This document shows, piece by piece, positions 7,317-13,943 of a DNA stretch of 18,829 bases. Source of the stretch: Bacteroidales bacterium (GTDB taxonomy: Bacteria > Bacteroidota > Bacteroidia > Bacteroidales > JAAUTT01); NCBI GenBank assembly GCA_025350365.1, contig JANXXY010000334.1, forward strand, positions 1 through 18,829, read 5' to 3'. The position numbers and the translations under genes are program-made. Below the pieces are notes generated by a model. The model saw only the letters and a list, made by a program, of their open reading frames with translations. It had not been told where the DNA came from and ran no database searches. Every line of letters starts with the position of its first letter. The first letter of the stretch is position 1.

Positions 7317-7892
7317 CTAATTATCAAGCCAATTCTTAACAATGGCCAACCCATGTTCGGTAAGAACAGATTCCGGATGGTACTGCACACCTCTTACATC
7401 AAATTTTTTATGGCTAATTCCCATGATTAATCCTTTTTCATCAATGCTTGTAATGGTAAAACAATCAGGTAGATTCTCTTTTGCCACAACCCATGAATGG
7501 TAGCGTCCAACGTTGAATTTGGCAGGTATTCCTTTGTATAAAGAGTCGTTTGGTGTTAATACCTCAATTTCAGTAGCAATACCATGATATACTTTATCGA
7601 GGTTAATCAAATTTCCGCCAAAAGCTTGTCCAATGGCTTGATGACCAAGACAAACTCCCAGGATGCTTCGCGAGGAGCCATATTTTTTTATAATATCGAG
7701 AATAATTCCAGCTTCTATAGGTAATCCGGGACCCGGAGATAACAATATTTTGTCGTACTTGCCAACATCGTCCATACTTATTTCGTCATTACGGAAAACA
7801 TCAACCCTTTTGCCCGTAATATTTTCAATATAATGAACAAGATTGTATGTGAACGAATCGTAGTTGTCGATGACTATTATTTTCTTTTCCAT
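7317..7892 (-). CDS. trpG: Anthranilate synthase, glutamine amidotransferase component
   Basis: Hydrolyses glutamine and passes ammonia to TrpE. It is 191 aa, the usual length of a free-standing class I amidotransferase subunit. Catalytic triad: C81 in GVCLGHQAIG, H172 and E174 in VQYHPESVLTEHG. The N-terminus IIVIDNYDSFTYNLVHY and the oxyanion loop LSPGPGLP (51-58) are typical. It could also serve aminodeoxychorismate synthase (PabA role), as in many bacteria with one copy, but the trp operon setting points to anthranilate. It is 20 bp after trpE. Confidence 0.96.
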   Translation of the reverse strand: MEKKIIVIDNYDSFTYNLVHYIENITGKRVDVFRNDEISMDDVGKYDKILLSPGPGLPIEAGIILDIIKKYGSSRSILGVCLGHQAIGQAFGGNLINLDKVYHGIATEIEVLTPNDSLYKGIPAKFNVGRYHSWVVAKENLPDCFTITSIDEKGLIMGISHKKFDVRGVQYHPESVLTEHGLAIVKNWLDN

Positions 7893-7912
7893 AGTTTTAA
7901 ATTTCAGAATTA

Positions 7913-9316
7913 TTACAGGTCTTTTGCCATCTCTATGGCTTTTTTTAATGCTCCAAGTTTATTATTTACTTCCTGCAGCTCATTTTCTTCAATGGAAGCA
8001 GCTACTATTCCGGCTCCGGCCTGGTAATACAAACTATTGCCTTTGCTAAGGAAGGTGCGGATCATAATAGCATGATTCAATGTGCCGTCGAAACCGATAT
8101 AACCGATGGCTCCTCCATAATAGCCACGGCCTTGGTTTTCATAAGTATCAATAAGCTCCATTGCTTTATATTTGGGTGCACCCGAAAGTGTGCCTGCAGG
8201 GAAGGTAGCCATCATCATATCAACGGTGCCATTAGGATCGTACAGTTTTGCTGAAACGGTTGAAACCATGTGTAAAACATGAGAATAGAACTGAACTTCG
8301 CGATAACTTTCCACTTTAATATCGGTGCCTTTTCGGCTGAGGTCGTTTCGAGCCAAATCCACCAGCATCACGTGTTCTGAATTTTCCTTTGGATCGGCAG
8401 CAAGCTCACGAGCCAATTCCTTGTCCTTTTCATCATTCCCGGTACGGCGGAAAGTCCCGGCAATAGGGTTAATATATGCTTTGCCATCTTTGATTTTTAT
8501 TTGTGCTTCAGGAGATGATCCAAAAATACGATAGTTTCCAAAATCGAAATAAAATAGATAAGGAGAAGGGTTGATGGATCGAAGAGCCCTATAAACATTA
8601 AACTCATCGCCATTGAAGGGTTGTGAAAACTGACGTGAGAGAACGATTTGGAATACGTCTCCCCGAAAACAACTTTCTTTGCCTTTGGTAACCATAAGCT
8701 TATATTCCTCATCGGTTATATTTGACGTTTCGTTGTTGCCCGGGGTAAATCTTCCGGTTGTAAGATTCATACTATACAATAGTCGCTCCACCCTGTCAAT
8801 CTGACTTTCTTCTCCTTCGAACATATTTTCAACGATATACATCATGTTCTTAAAATGGTTGATGGCTATCACGTATTTAAAAAACTGGTAGCAAACATCC
8901 GGAATTTTGTAATTATCCTTCGAGGGTGCTTGTATTTTTATGGTTTCGAAATATTTAACTGCGTCAAATGTTGAATAACCAAAAAGTCCGTTTACAGGCA
9001 GGTTATCTTCGTTTTTGGTAGTATCAAAACTATGTAGGAAACCATTCAAGGCAATGCTGAAATCAGATGGCTTGTTAATTGAGGCGGTTTGTTTATCACT
9101 ATTGCGAAATGTTGAAACAGATATGCCTCTATCTACTATAAAGGAAGCAACAGGCTGCAGACATATGAAGGAGAAGCTATTCTCATTACCATGATAATCG
9201 GAACTTTCGAGCAGAAATGCACCTGGATACATATCGCGCATTTTAAGATAAATACTTACAGGAGTTAGCGTATCTGCTAACACTTTTTTACAAATTGATT
9301 TTATCTTATATCGCAT
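7913..9316 (-). CDS. trpE: Anthranilate synthase component I
   Basis: Converts chorismate plus ammonia to anthranilate and pyruvate, the committed step of tryptophan synthesis. It is 467 aa, slightly short but normal for Bacteroidota. The N-terminal domain keeps the LLES tryptophan feedback motif (35-38), so the enzyme is probably inhibited by Trp. The C-terminal chorismate-binding domain has YINPIAGTFRRTG, the HVMLVDLARNDLSR segment, TFPAGTLSGAPK and GYYGGAIGYIGFDG. LLES together with the trpG neighbour argues against PabB or isochorismate synthase. It starts at ATG 9316, 31 bp downstream of the intrinsic terminator in the leader, and is thus the first structural gene under attenuation control. 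Confidence 0.97.
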   Translation of the reverse strand: MRYKIKSICKKVLADTLTPVSIYLKMRDMYPGAFLLESSDYHGNENSFSFICLQPVASFIVDRGISVSTFRNSDKQTASINKPSDFSIALNGFLHSFDTTKNEDNLPVNGLFGYSTFDAVKYFETIKIQAPSKDNYKIPDVCYQFFKYVIAINHFKNMMYIVENMFEGEESQIDRVERLLYSMNLTTGRFTPGNNETSNITDEEYKLMVTKGKESCFRGDVFQIVLSRQFSQPFNGDEFNVYRALRSINPSPYLFYFDFGNYRIFGSSPEAQIKIKDGKAYINPIAGTFRRTGNDEKDKELARELAADPKENSEHVMLVDLARNDLSRKGTDIKVESYREVQFYSHVLHMVSTVSAKLYDPNGTVDMMMATFPAGTLSGAPKYKAMELIDTYENQGRGYYGGAIGYIGFDGTLNHAIMIRTFLSKGNSLYYQAGAGIVAASIEENELQEVNNKLGALKKAIEMAKDL

Positions 9317-9346
9317 ATGTTGTAATTTTAGAGTTTGGGTTCAAAC

Positions 9347-9378
9347 AAAAAAGACCCGCCGATGTTCGGCGAGTCTTT
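9347..9378 (-). terminator. trp leader attenuator (intrinsic terminator upstream of trpE)
   Basis: On the minus strand AAAGACTCGCCGA (9378-9366), loop ACA, and TCGGCGGGTCTTT (9362-9350) form a 13-bp stem fully paired in RNA with one U.G wobble. It runs into six T (9352-9347). It lies between the leader peptide stop and trpE, where only a regulatory terminator makes sense. Confidence 0.9.
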
Positions 9379-9427
9379 GTATATTTCTATATTCTGAATT
9401 TATTAACAAAGTGTCATCCTACTTATC

Positions 9428-9487
9428 TCAATGAAGAAAAAAGCTATAACGCCACCACCAATTTTTATTCAGAACTATATTACTCAT
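9428..9487 (-). CDS. trpL: trp operon leader peptide
   Basis: A 19-codon ORF reads MSNIVLNKNWWWRYSFFLH, with ATG at 9487-9485 and TGA at 9430-9428. Three consecutive TGG codons occupy 9460-9452. It lies 50 bp before a strong intrinsic terminator and 111 bp before trpE on the same strand. Three adjacent Trp codons in a 19-codon ORF at this place are very unlikely by chance. Ribosome stalling at these codons when Trp-tRNA is scarce would favour read-through into trpE. It corresponds in concept to the computationally described Bacteroid-trp RNA motif of Bacteroidota. The peptide is not expected to have a function of its own. Confidence 0.9.
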   Translation of the reverse strand: MSNIVLNKNWWWRYSFFLH

Positions 9488-9490
9488 ACT

Positions 9491-9521
9491 TGAAATTAAA
9501 TGCATGATTTATGTCAGCAAA
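9491..9521 (-). promoter_or_regulatory. Candidate trp operon promoter
   Basis: On the minus strand TTTG (9521-9518) is followed after 19 nt by TAATTTCA (9498-9491), which matches TAnnTTTG at four of six fixed positions. It would put the start almost on the trpL ATG, giving a nearly leaderless mRNA. A promoter further upstream cannot be excluded; for example TACCTTTA occurs nearer 9550. Confidence 0.3.
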
Positions 9522-9665
9522 AAAAGTGATTATTTTTCAGAAAAACAATAGTAAAGGTAAAATAGTAGAATTATTTAACATGAGCATACAAAGTCACGAA
9601 GAAAATAATTAATTTTCAGGACTTTGGCTCTAAATAAGGGTTTTTTCTTTTTTCATTATTAATTA

Positions 9666-9673
9666 TACATTTG
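9666..9673 (+). promoter_or_regulatory. -7 box TACATTTG before the small membrane gene
   Basis: An exact TAnnTTTG match ends 5 nt before the ATG at 9679. The -33 region is T-rich without a clear TTTG. If used, the transcript would begin at or within 1-2 nt of the ATG. Otherwise translation starts at a later Met. Confidence 0.55.
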
Positions 9674-9678
9674 TATTT

Positions 9679-10008
9679 ATGACTAGTGATTTAAAAGATT
9701 TTATTAAAGAGGCTCTTAAAACTGAAATTGAGCTAATGAAAATCTTTTCATTTCTTATAGCTTTAGTTTCGGCCGTTACGAGTATGACCCTTGGTGATTA
9801 TTTCGCCCAGGGATTACTCCACCAGTTTTTATTCTATGCTGGAATTATTGCTTTGGCTTTTGTATTAATTATTTTCATCATCTTTGTATGGAAAATATTG
9901 AGGCGTTTAAAACAACTTAAAACGACAAATTATGATTTGGGGATTAATTATTGGCGGTATGGTTGTCATTACATTCGGAACAGTTCTTTATATATTTGTA
10001 AAAGGTGA
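9679..10008 (+). CDS. Small two-helix membrane protein of unknown function
   Basis: I do not recognise a family. The 109-residue product begins with a charged amphipathic segment (1-19). Two strongly hydrophobic stretches follow, roughly 20-37 and 51-72, suggesting two transmembrane helices, then a basic stretch WKILRRLKQLK (71-81). The tail after residue 82 (NYDLGINYWRYGCHYIRNSS) has an unusual composition and overlaps the next ORF for 77 bp, so the last quarter may be under constraint from the other frame. It is divergent from the trp operon and lies upstream of a strong terminator shared with the next small ORF. Its neighbours give no functional hint. Confidence 0.6.
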   Translation: MTSDLKDFIKEALKTEIELMKIFSFLIALVSAVTSMTLGDYFAQGLLHQFLFYAGIIALAFVLIIFIIFVWKILRRLKQLKTTNYDLGINYWRYGCHYIRNSSLYICKR

Positions 10009-10048
10009 AAGAGAAGTGGATAAAGTAGAACCAGAAACTACAAAGTAG
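9932..10048 (+). CDS. Small single-helix membrane protein, overlapping the preceding gene
   Basis: A 38-codon ORF in the +1 frame relative to the gene before it: ATG 9932, TAG 10046-10048. Residues 2-23 are hydrophobic (WGLIIGGMVVITFGTVLYIF within them), one transmembrane helix, followed by a charged tail KGEREVDKVEPETTK. Its stop lies 16 bp before the strong terminator at 10065, whereas the overlapping gene ends 56 bp earlier. The composition is far more protein-like than the overlapped tail of the first gene. Either it is a separate small protein or the two ORFs are one gene joined by a +1 frameshift or a sequencing error. No family recognised. Confidence 0.5.
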   Translation: MIWGLIIGGMVVITFGTVLYIFVKGEREVDKVEPETTK

Positions 10049-10064
10049 TTTTTAAAAATATATT

Positions 10065-10101
10065 AAGAGGGGGAAAGTGAAAAACTTTCTCCCTCTTTTT
10101 T
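10065..10101 (+). terminator. Intrinsic terminator, possibly bidirectional
   Basis: The 14-bp stem AAGAGGGGGAAAGT (10065-10078) / ACTTTCTCCCTCTT (10084-10097), with loop GAAAA and one G.U pair, is followed by TTTT. Read on the minus strand it has one A-C mismatch and is followed by AATATATTTTT, so it may also end transcripts from clpX. Confidence 0.87.
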
Positions 10102-10184
10102 GTTATTGATTTTCCCGATCAGTTTAACATATTGCGGTATTATATGACTAACATGGTTTGTTGGAAATGCTAGCCACACACCTT

Positions 10185-11405
10185 TTATGCCGCTTTAAGA
10201 CGCTCAGCAACATCGCTCTCAAGTTTAGTTTTTGCATAATCCAAACTTATCGTAAGCTTCTTTTCGTCAGGCAAATCGAACATGACGTCCATCATAATCG
10301 TTTCACAAATAGACCGTAATCCACGGGCGCCAAGTTTAAATTCAACCGCTTTGTCCACAATATATTCCAGTACATCTTCGTCAAATTCAAGGTCAACCTC
10401 ATCCATTTTAAACAGTTTAACGTACTGTTTGATAATGGCATTTTTGGGCTGGGTAAGAATTAAACGAAGTGCATCTCTATCTAATGGATTAAGATAGGTT
10501 AGCACTGGCAATCGGCCTATTATTTCAGGAATCAAACCAAAAGATTTCAAATCCTGAGGTGCAATATATTGAAGCAAATTATTACGGTCCAGAGTTTGAG
10601 CTTTTGCAGAGGCAGAGTAACCGACAACCTTAGTATTTAATCGTTGTGCAATTTTCTTTTCAATACCGTCAAAAGCTCCTCCGCAAATAAACAGGATATT
10701 TTTCGTGTCAACCTGAATCATTTTTTGTTCAGGGTGTTTACGACCTCCCTGAGGCGGTACATTTACGACCGAACCCTCCAGCAACTTCAGCAGACCTTGT
10801 TGCACACCTTCACCGGATACGTCGCGGGTAATAGAAGGATTATCACCTTTTCGAGCAATTTTATCAATTTCGTCGATAAAAACAATTCCTTTTTCAGCGG
10901 CTTCAACATTGTAGTCGGCTACCTGAAGCAGACGCGAGAGTATACTTTCCACATCTTCGCCAACATAACCGGCTTCTGTTAAAACGGTAGCATCAACAAT
11001 AGTAAAAGGCACGTGCAATAATTTGGCAATTGTTCGTGCCAAAAGCGTTTTGCCTGTTCCAGTTGCGCCCACCATGATGATGTTCGATTTTTCAATTTCA
11101 ACATCATCATCATCTGCATTTTTGCCCTGTAAAAGTCGTTTATAGTGATTGTATACCGCTACTGACAAGTATTTTTTCCCGCTATCCTGACCAATAACGT
11201 ATTGATCGAGGAATTTTTTAATTTCAACAGGTTTAATAAGTTTAATCTTATTGACGTCGAACTCATTACGTTTTTTGCTTTCCTCATCTATAATATTGTG
11301 AGCTTGTTCCGCACAAGTATCGCAGATGTGTCCGGAAATTCCGGCAATCAGCATGTTAACCTGGTTTTTGGTTCTGCCACAAAATGAACATTTATCTACA
11401 GGCAT
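10185..11405 (-). CDS. clpX: ATP-dependent Clp protease ATP-binding subunit ClpX
   Basis: AAA+ unfoldase that recognises tagged substrates and feeds them into ClpP. It is 406 aa. Zinc-binding cysteines C6, C9, C28 and C31 form the N-terminal C4 domain. Walker A GATGTGKT is at 113-120, pore loop GYVG at 146-149, Walker B IVFIDEID at 174-181, RKH loop GGRKHP at 220-225, and sensor and C-terminal signatures SFGLIPEIIGRLP and GARGLRS follow. The ClpP-docking loop, IGF in E. coli, reads VGY here (261-263). Its ATG shares a base with the clpP stop (TAATG), so translation is coupled. The next feature downstream is the terminator at 10065. Confidence 0.98.
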   Translation of the reverse strand: MPVDKCSFCGRTKNQVNMLIAGISGHICDTCAEQAHNIIDEESKKRNEFDVNKIKLIKPVEIKKFLDQYVIGQDSGKKYLSVAVYNHYKRLLQGKNADDDDVEIEKSNIIMVGATGTGKTLLARTIAKLLHVPFTIVDATVLTEAGYVGEDVESILSRLLQVADYNVEAAEKGIVFIDEIDKIARKGDNPSITRDVSGEGVQQGLLKLLEGSVVNVPPQGGRKHPEQKMIQVDTKNILFICGGAFDGIEKKIAQRLNTKVVGYSASAKAQTLDRNNLLQYIAPQDLKSFGLIPEIIGRLPVLTYLNPLDRDALRLILTQPKNAIIKQYVKLFKMDEVDLEFDEDVLEYIVDKAVEFKLGARGLRSICETIMMDVMFDLPDEKKLTISLDYAKTKLESDVAERLKAA

Positions 11406-12088
11406 TATTTTTTAGTTTTATTACGAACCAGAATTTCATCAATAATTCCATAAGCTTTTGCTTCTTCAGAGGTCATCCAGTGATCACGGTCAGAGTCTTT
11501 TTCAACTTTTTCGTACGTATTTCCGGTATGTTCGGCAATAATAGTATACAGCTCTTTCTTTAGCTTTATAATTTCTTTCACCGTAATTTCCAAATCGGTG
11601 GAAGTGCCCTGCGCACCACCACTTGGCTGATGGATCATTATTCGGGAATGTTTTAACGCTGTACGTTTACCCTTAGTTCCTGCACACATTAAAACCGCAG
11701 CCATTGATGCCGCCATACCGGTGCAAATAGTTGCAACATCGGAACTTATCCATTGCATGGTATCATATATTCCCAAACCGGAATGAACCGAACCGCCGGG
11801 AGAATTAAAATAGATCTGAATATCTTTGTGTGGATCTACCGAGTCGAGAAACAGCAACTGAGCCTGAATGATGTTTGCAACGTCATCATCAATAGGCAAT
11901 CCAAGAAAAATAATCCGATCCATCATCAAACGAGAGAATACATCCATGGTGGCTATATTCAACTGGCGCTCTTCAATAATAGTAGGAGACATATAACTGT
12001 TGGTAGCGGTTTGAAACCTAAATAGGTTTGAACCACTTATACCCATATGCCCTGTGGCATATTTTTTAAATTCTTCGCTATTGTTCAT
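11405..12088 (-). CDS. clpP: ATP-dependent Clp protease proteolytic subunit ClpP
   Basis: Serine peptidase that forms the double-ring ClpP chamber. It is 227 aa, longer than the usual 195-205 because of about 30 extra N-terminal residues (MNNSEEFKKYATGHMGISGS...), which may be a propeptide or extension. Catalytic triad: S128 in GMAASMA, H153 in IMIHQPSGG, D202 in DSDRDHWM. The substrate-strand region FNSPGGSVHSGLGIYDTM is present. An internal Met33 before SPTIIE could be an alternative start that gives a more standard N-terminus. It lies 47 bp downstream of tig and overlaps clpX by one base. Confidence 0.98.
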   Translation of the reverse strand: MNNSEEFKKYATGHMGISGSNLFRFQTATNSYMSPTIIEERQLNIATMDVFSRLMMDRIIFLGLPIDDDVANIIQAQLLFLDSVDPHKDIQIYFNSPGGSVHSGLGIYDTMQWISSDVATICTGMAASMAAVLMCAGTKGKRTALKHSRIMIHQPSGGAQGTSTDLEITVKEIIKLKKELYTIIAEHTGNTYEKVEKDSDRDHWMTSEEAKAYGIIDEILVRNKTKK

Positions 12089-12135
12089 AATACGTTATGA
12101 GTTACAGTTATGATAGAAAGCAGGTATTAGCTGCC

Positions 12136-13503
12136 TTAAATATTGTTTTCTTCAAAAAGTTTTTCAAATTCCTCCGGTGTCAATTCTTTTGTTTCCACAG
12201 TAGCTGCTTCGCGAACAAAATCCAGCACTTTATCTTCATATTTGCGTTCTAACAATTTCCGGCGATCCTCTTCGCGTTTTAGCGATTCGAGTGCGTAATT
12301 TACAAGTTCCTGTTCAGAAACGTTATTTAAACCGTATTGTTCAAATTGTAATTTGGTTTGTACTTTGGCAAATTCGAGTAATTCATCATCGCTTATCTTC
12401 AAATCATTATCTTTAATAACCTTGTTTTGAATTAACTGCCATTTCAGATCATGTTCAAACTTAGGGAAATCCTGTTCAATTTTTTCCTGAGTAAATTTGC
12501 CTTCATTGGATGAAAATACCCATCTTTTCAGAAATTCAATCGGTAAAGTGAAGTTTACCTTTTTCAGAATGGCTTCTTTGGCATCGACACGGAATTTGTA
12601 ATCACTTTCACGGTTAAGGTTTAGCTTAACCTCATCCTGCACTTTAGCTTTAAATTCATCTTCTGAAGTAACAACACCTTCACCATAAATTTTATCGAAA
12701 AGCTCCTGGTTAAGATCTGCATTTTGAAAATTAGATATTGCAGCAATGGTCATTTGAAAATCGGAATTAATTTCAATAACTTCTTCTTTTTTCTTATGAA
12801 GGATAGATGCAATCTCTACATTATTAGGAAAGGCTTTGCGTAAATTGAAGGTAATAACATCGTTTTGTTTCAATTCCATGAATTGCTTTTTGATTTCGTC
12901 ATCCTTCATAAATTCAAGGTAAACAGAGGAATCGGGAATTGAGATGCCGTCGTCTTTAACAGTGCCTTCGGGAGTCATTTCAATAAATGAACCTTTCAGC
13001 ATTTCTTTACCTCCTTCAATAGCATTTACGGCGACAAACGCACCATAACGACGGGCATAATTGTCAAGGTATGTCTGTACAGCTTTATCATCTGGCATGA
13101 TGGTATATGCTGTAAATTTATCTTTGTCCGATATGTTAAAGTCAAATTCGGGTGTTAATCCAAGGTCGAAAACAAATTCAAATTCAGTTTGAGTTTCCCA
13201 ATCAATTGGTTTTTGTCCTTTTTCGCTGGGAAGCGGGTCTCCTAATATATGAAGTTGTTCATCCTGAATATATTTAACCATATTTTCAGACAGAAGTTTA
13301 TTGATCTCATCCACCATTGCATTTTTACCATAGAGCTTTTGGATAAGTCCAACGGGCACTTTGCCGGGACGAAATCCATCAATACGGGCTTTTTTTTGAT
13401 AGTCGCTCAGCACTTTTTTGACTTTTGGTTCATAGTCTTCTTTGCTGATTACAACTTTCACTACCGCATTTAATTCGTCTTTTAACTCCTTCGAAATGTT
13501 CAT
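12136..13503 (-). CDS. tig: Trigger factor
   Basis: Ribosome-associated chaperone that meets nascent chains at the exit tunnel. From ATG 13503 it is 455 aa, normal length. A GTG directly before it (13506) is the longer reading and has no support. The ribosome-binding signature GFRPGKVP lies at about 43-50. The middle PPIase-like region is divergent and lacks the clear FKBP signature, which I believe is common in Bacteroidota. The C-terminal half is rich in charged helical sequence as expected for the chaperone arms, ending acidic (EEFEKLFEENNI). It heads the tig-clpP-clpX cluster. Confidence 0.95.
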   Translation of the reverse strand: MNISKELKDELNAVVKVVISKEDYEPKVKKVLSDYQKKARIDGFRPGKVPVGLIQKLYGKNAMVDEINKLLSENMVKYIQDEQLHILGDPLPSEKGQKPIDWETQTEFEFVFDLGLTPEFDFNISDKDKFTAYTIMPDDKAVQTYLDNYARRYGAFVAVNAIEGGKEMLKGSFIEMTPEGTVKDDGISIPDSSVYLEFMKDDEIKKQFMELKQNDVITFNLRKAFPNNVEIASILHKKKEEVIEINSDFQMTIAAISNFQNADLNQELFDKIYGEGVVTSEDEFKAKVQDEVKLNLNRESDYKFRVDAKEAILKKVNFTLPIEFLKRWVFSSNEGKFTQEKIEQDFPKFEHDLKWQLIQNKVIKDNDLKISDDELLEFAKVQTKLQFEQYGLNNVSEQELVNYALESLKREEDRRKLLERKYEDKVLDFVREAATVETKELTPEEFEKLFEENNI

Positions 13504-13542
13504 CACTCAGATTTTAAAAAAATAAAGTTAATCAAATTTTAT

Positions 13543-13589
13543 AAAAAAAGCCTTAACTAGCGATATAGGAAATCGATAGTTGAGGCTTT
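13543..13589 (-). terminator. Terminator of the tRNA-Leu gene
   Basis: On the minus strand AAAGCCTCAACTA (13589-13577) and TAGTTAAGGCTTT (13559-13547) form a 13-position stem with one mismatch and a long loop that can itself pair (CGAT/ATCG). A run of seven T (13549-13543) follows. It lies between the tRNA and tig, so tig probably has its own promoter just before its start. Confidence 0.8.
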
Positions 13590-13602
13590 ATGGTAATTAC
13601 AG

Positions 13603-13683
13603 TACGGATGAAGGGACTCGAACCCCCACGCCTTACGACACAAGATCCTAAGTCTTGCGCGGCTACCATTACGCCACATCCGC
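13603..13683 (-). tRNA. tRNA-Leu (anticodon UAG)
   Basis: An 81-nt cloverleaf is complete. The acceptor stem GCGGATG/CATCCGT has a G1.U72 wobble and discriminator A73. The D-stem is GGC/GCC. The anticodon stem CAAGA/TCTTG closes the loop CTTAGGA, giving anticodon UAG (codons CUA and other CUN). A long variable arm typical of class II tRNAs precedes the T-arm with loop TTCGAGT. CCA is not encoded. Class II structure plus the UAG anticodon make leucine certain. Confidence 0.96.
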
Positions 13684-13699
13684 ATTTCAAAAACCGCTG

Positions 13700-13734
13700 C
13701 AAAGGTATTCATTTTTTGTTTTTTATGAAATCAA
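13700..13734 (-). promoter_or_regulatory. Promoter of the tRNA-Leu gene
   Basis: On the minus strand TACCTTTG (13707-13700) is an exact TAnnTTTG box, 16 nt before the tRNA 5' end. A TTG at 13734-13732 is the best -33 candidate but sits 24 nt away, slightly long. Confidence 0.6.
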
Positions 13735-13829
13735 GTCGAGAAAAAATATGAAGATTCATACATTTTTCGATAGATATTTTTTAAAACGATTCTTAATCAA
13801 AACGTTATTTATTTATTTTTAGTTTTTCA

Positions 13830-13904
13830 TAGGGTAAATGCTCCGTTAGCAGTCCTAGTATCAGAAAGGCAAAATACCAAGTATGGTAAAAGCCCCACCC
13901 GGGT
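13830..13904 (+). other. GC-rich foldable region in the leader of the gene at 13944
   Basis: Within very AT-rich flanks this block can form TGCT-CCGTT-AGCA (13839-13851), enclosed by TAGG (13830-13833)/CCTA (13854-13857). A second hairpin has GGC (13868-13870)/GCC (13892-13894) around TACCA-AGTA-TGGTA (13875-13888), with an A-rich internal loop. GGGT (13832-13835) can alternatively pair with ACCC (13897-13900), closing a multi-branch structure. No ORF and no T run follow. The rest of 13735-13943 is featureless AT-rich sequence. It matches no riboswitch or RNA family that I can name. Confidence 0.35.
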
Positions 13905-13943
13905 CAGATATAAAACAAAATTATTTATTAAAAATTTTTAGCC

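Noticed and set aside
9295..9507. A 70-codon plus-strand ORF across the trp leader
   Set aside because: It runs antisense through the attenuator and leader peptide; its sequence is a by-product of those elements.
9906..9912. TTTAAAA heptamer as a -1 ribosomal frameshift site joining the two small membrane ORFs
   Set aside because: It is in the correct phase for a -1 slip, but the -1 frame hits a stop at 9918-9920, and the second ORF lies in the +1 frame.
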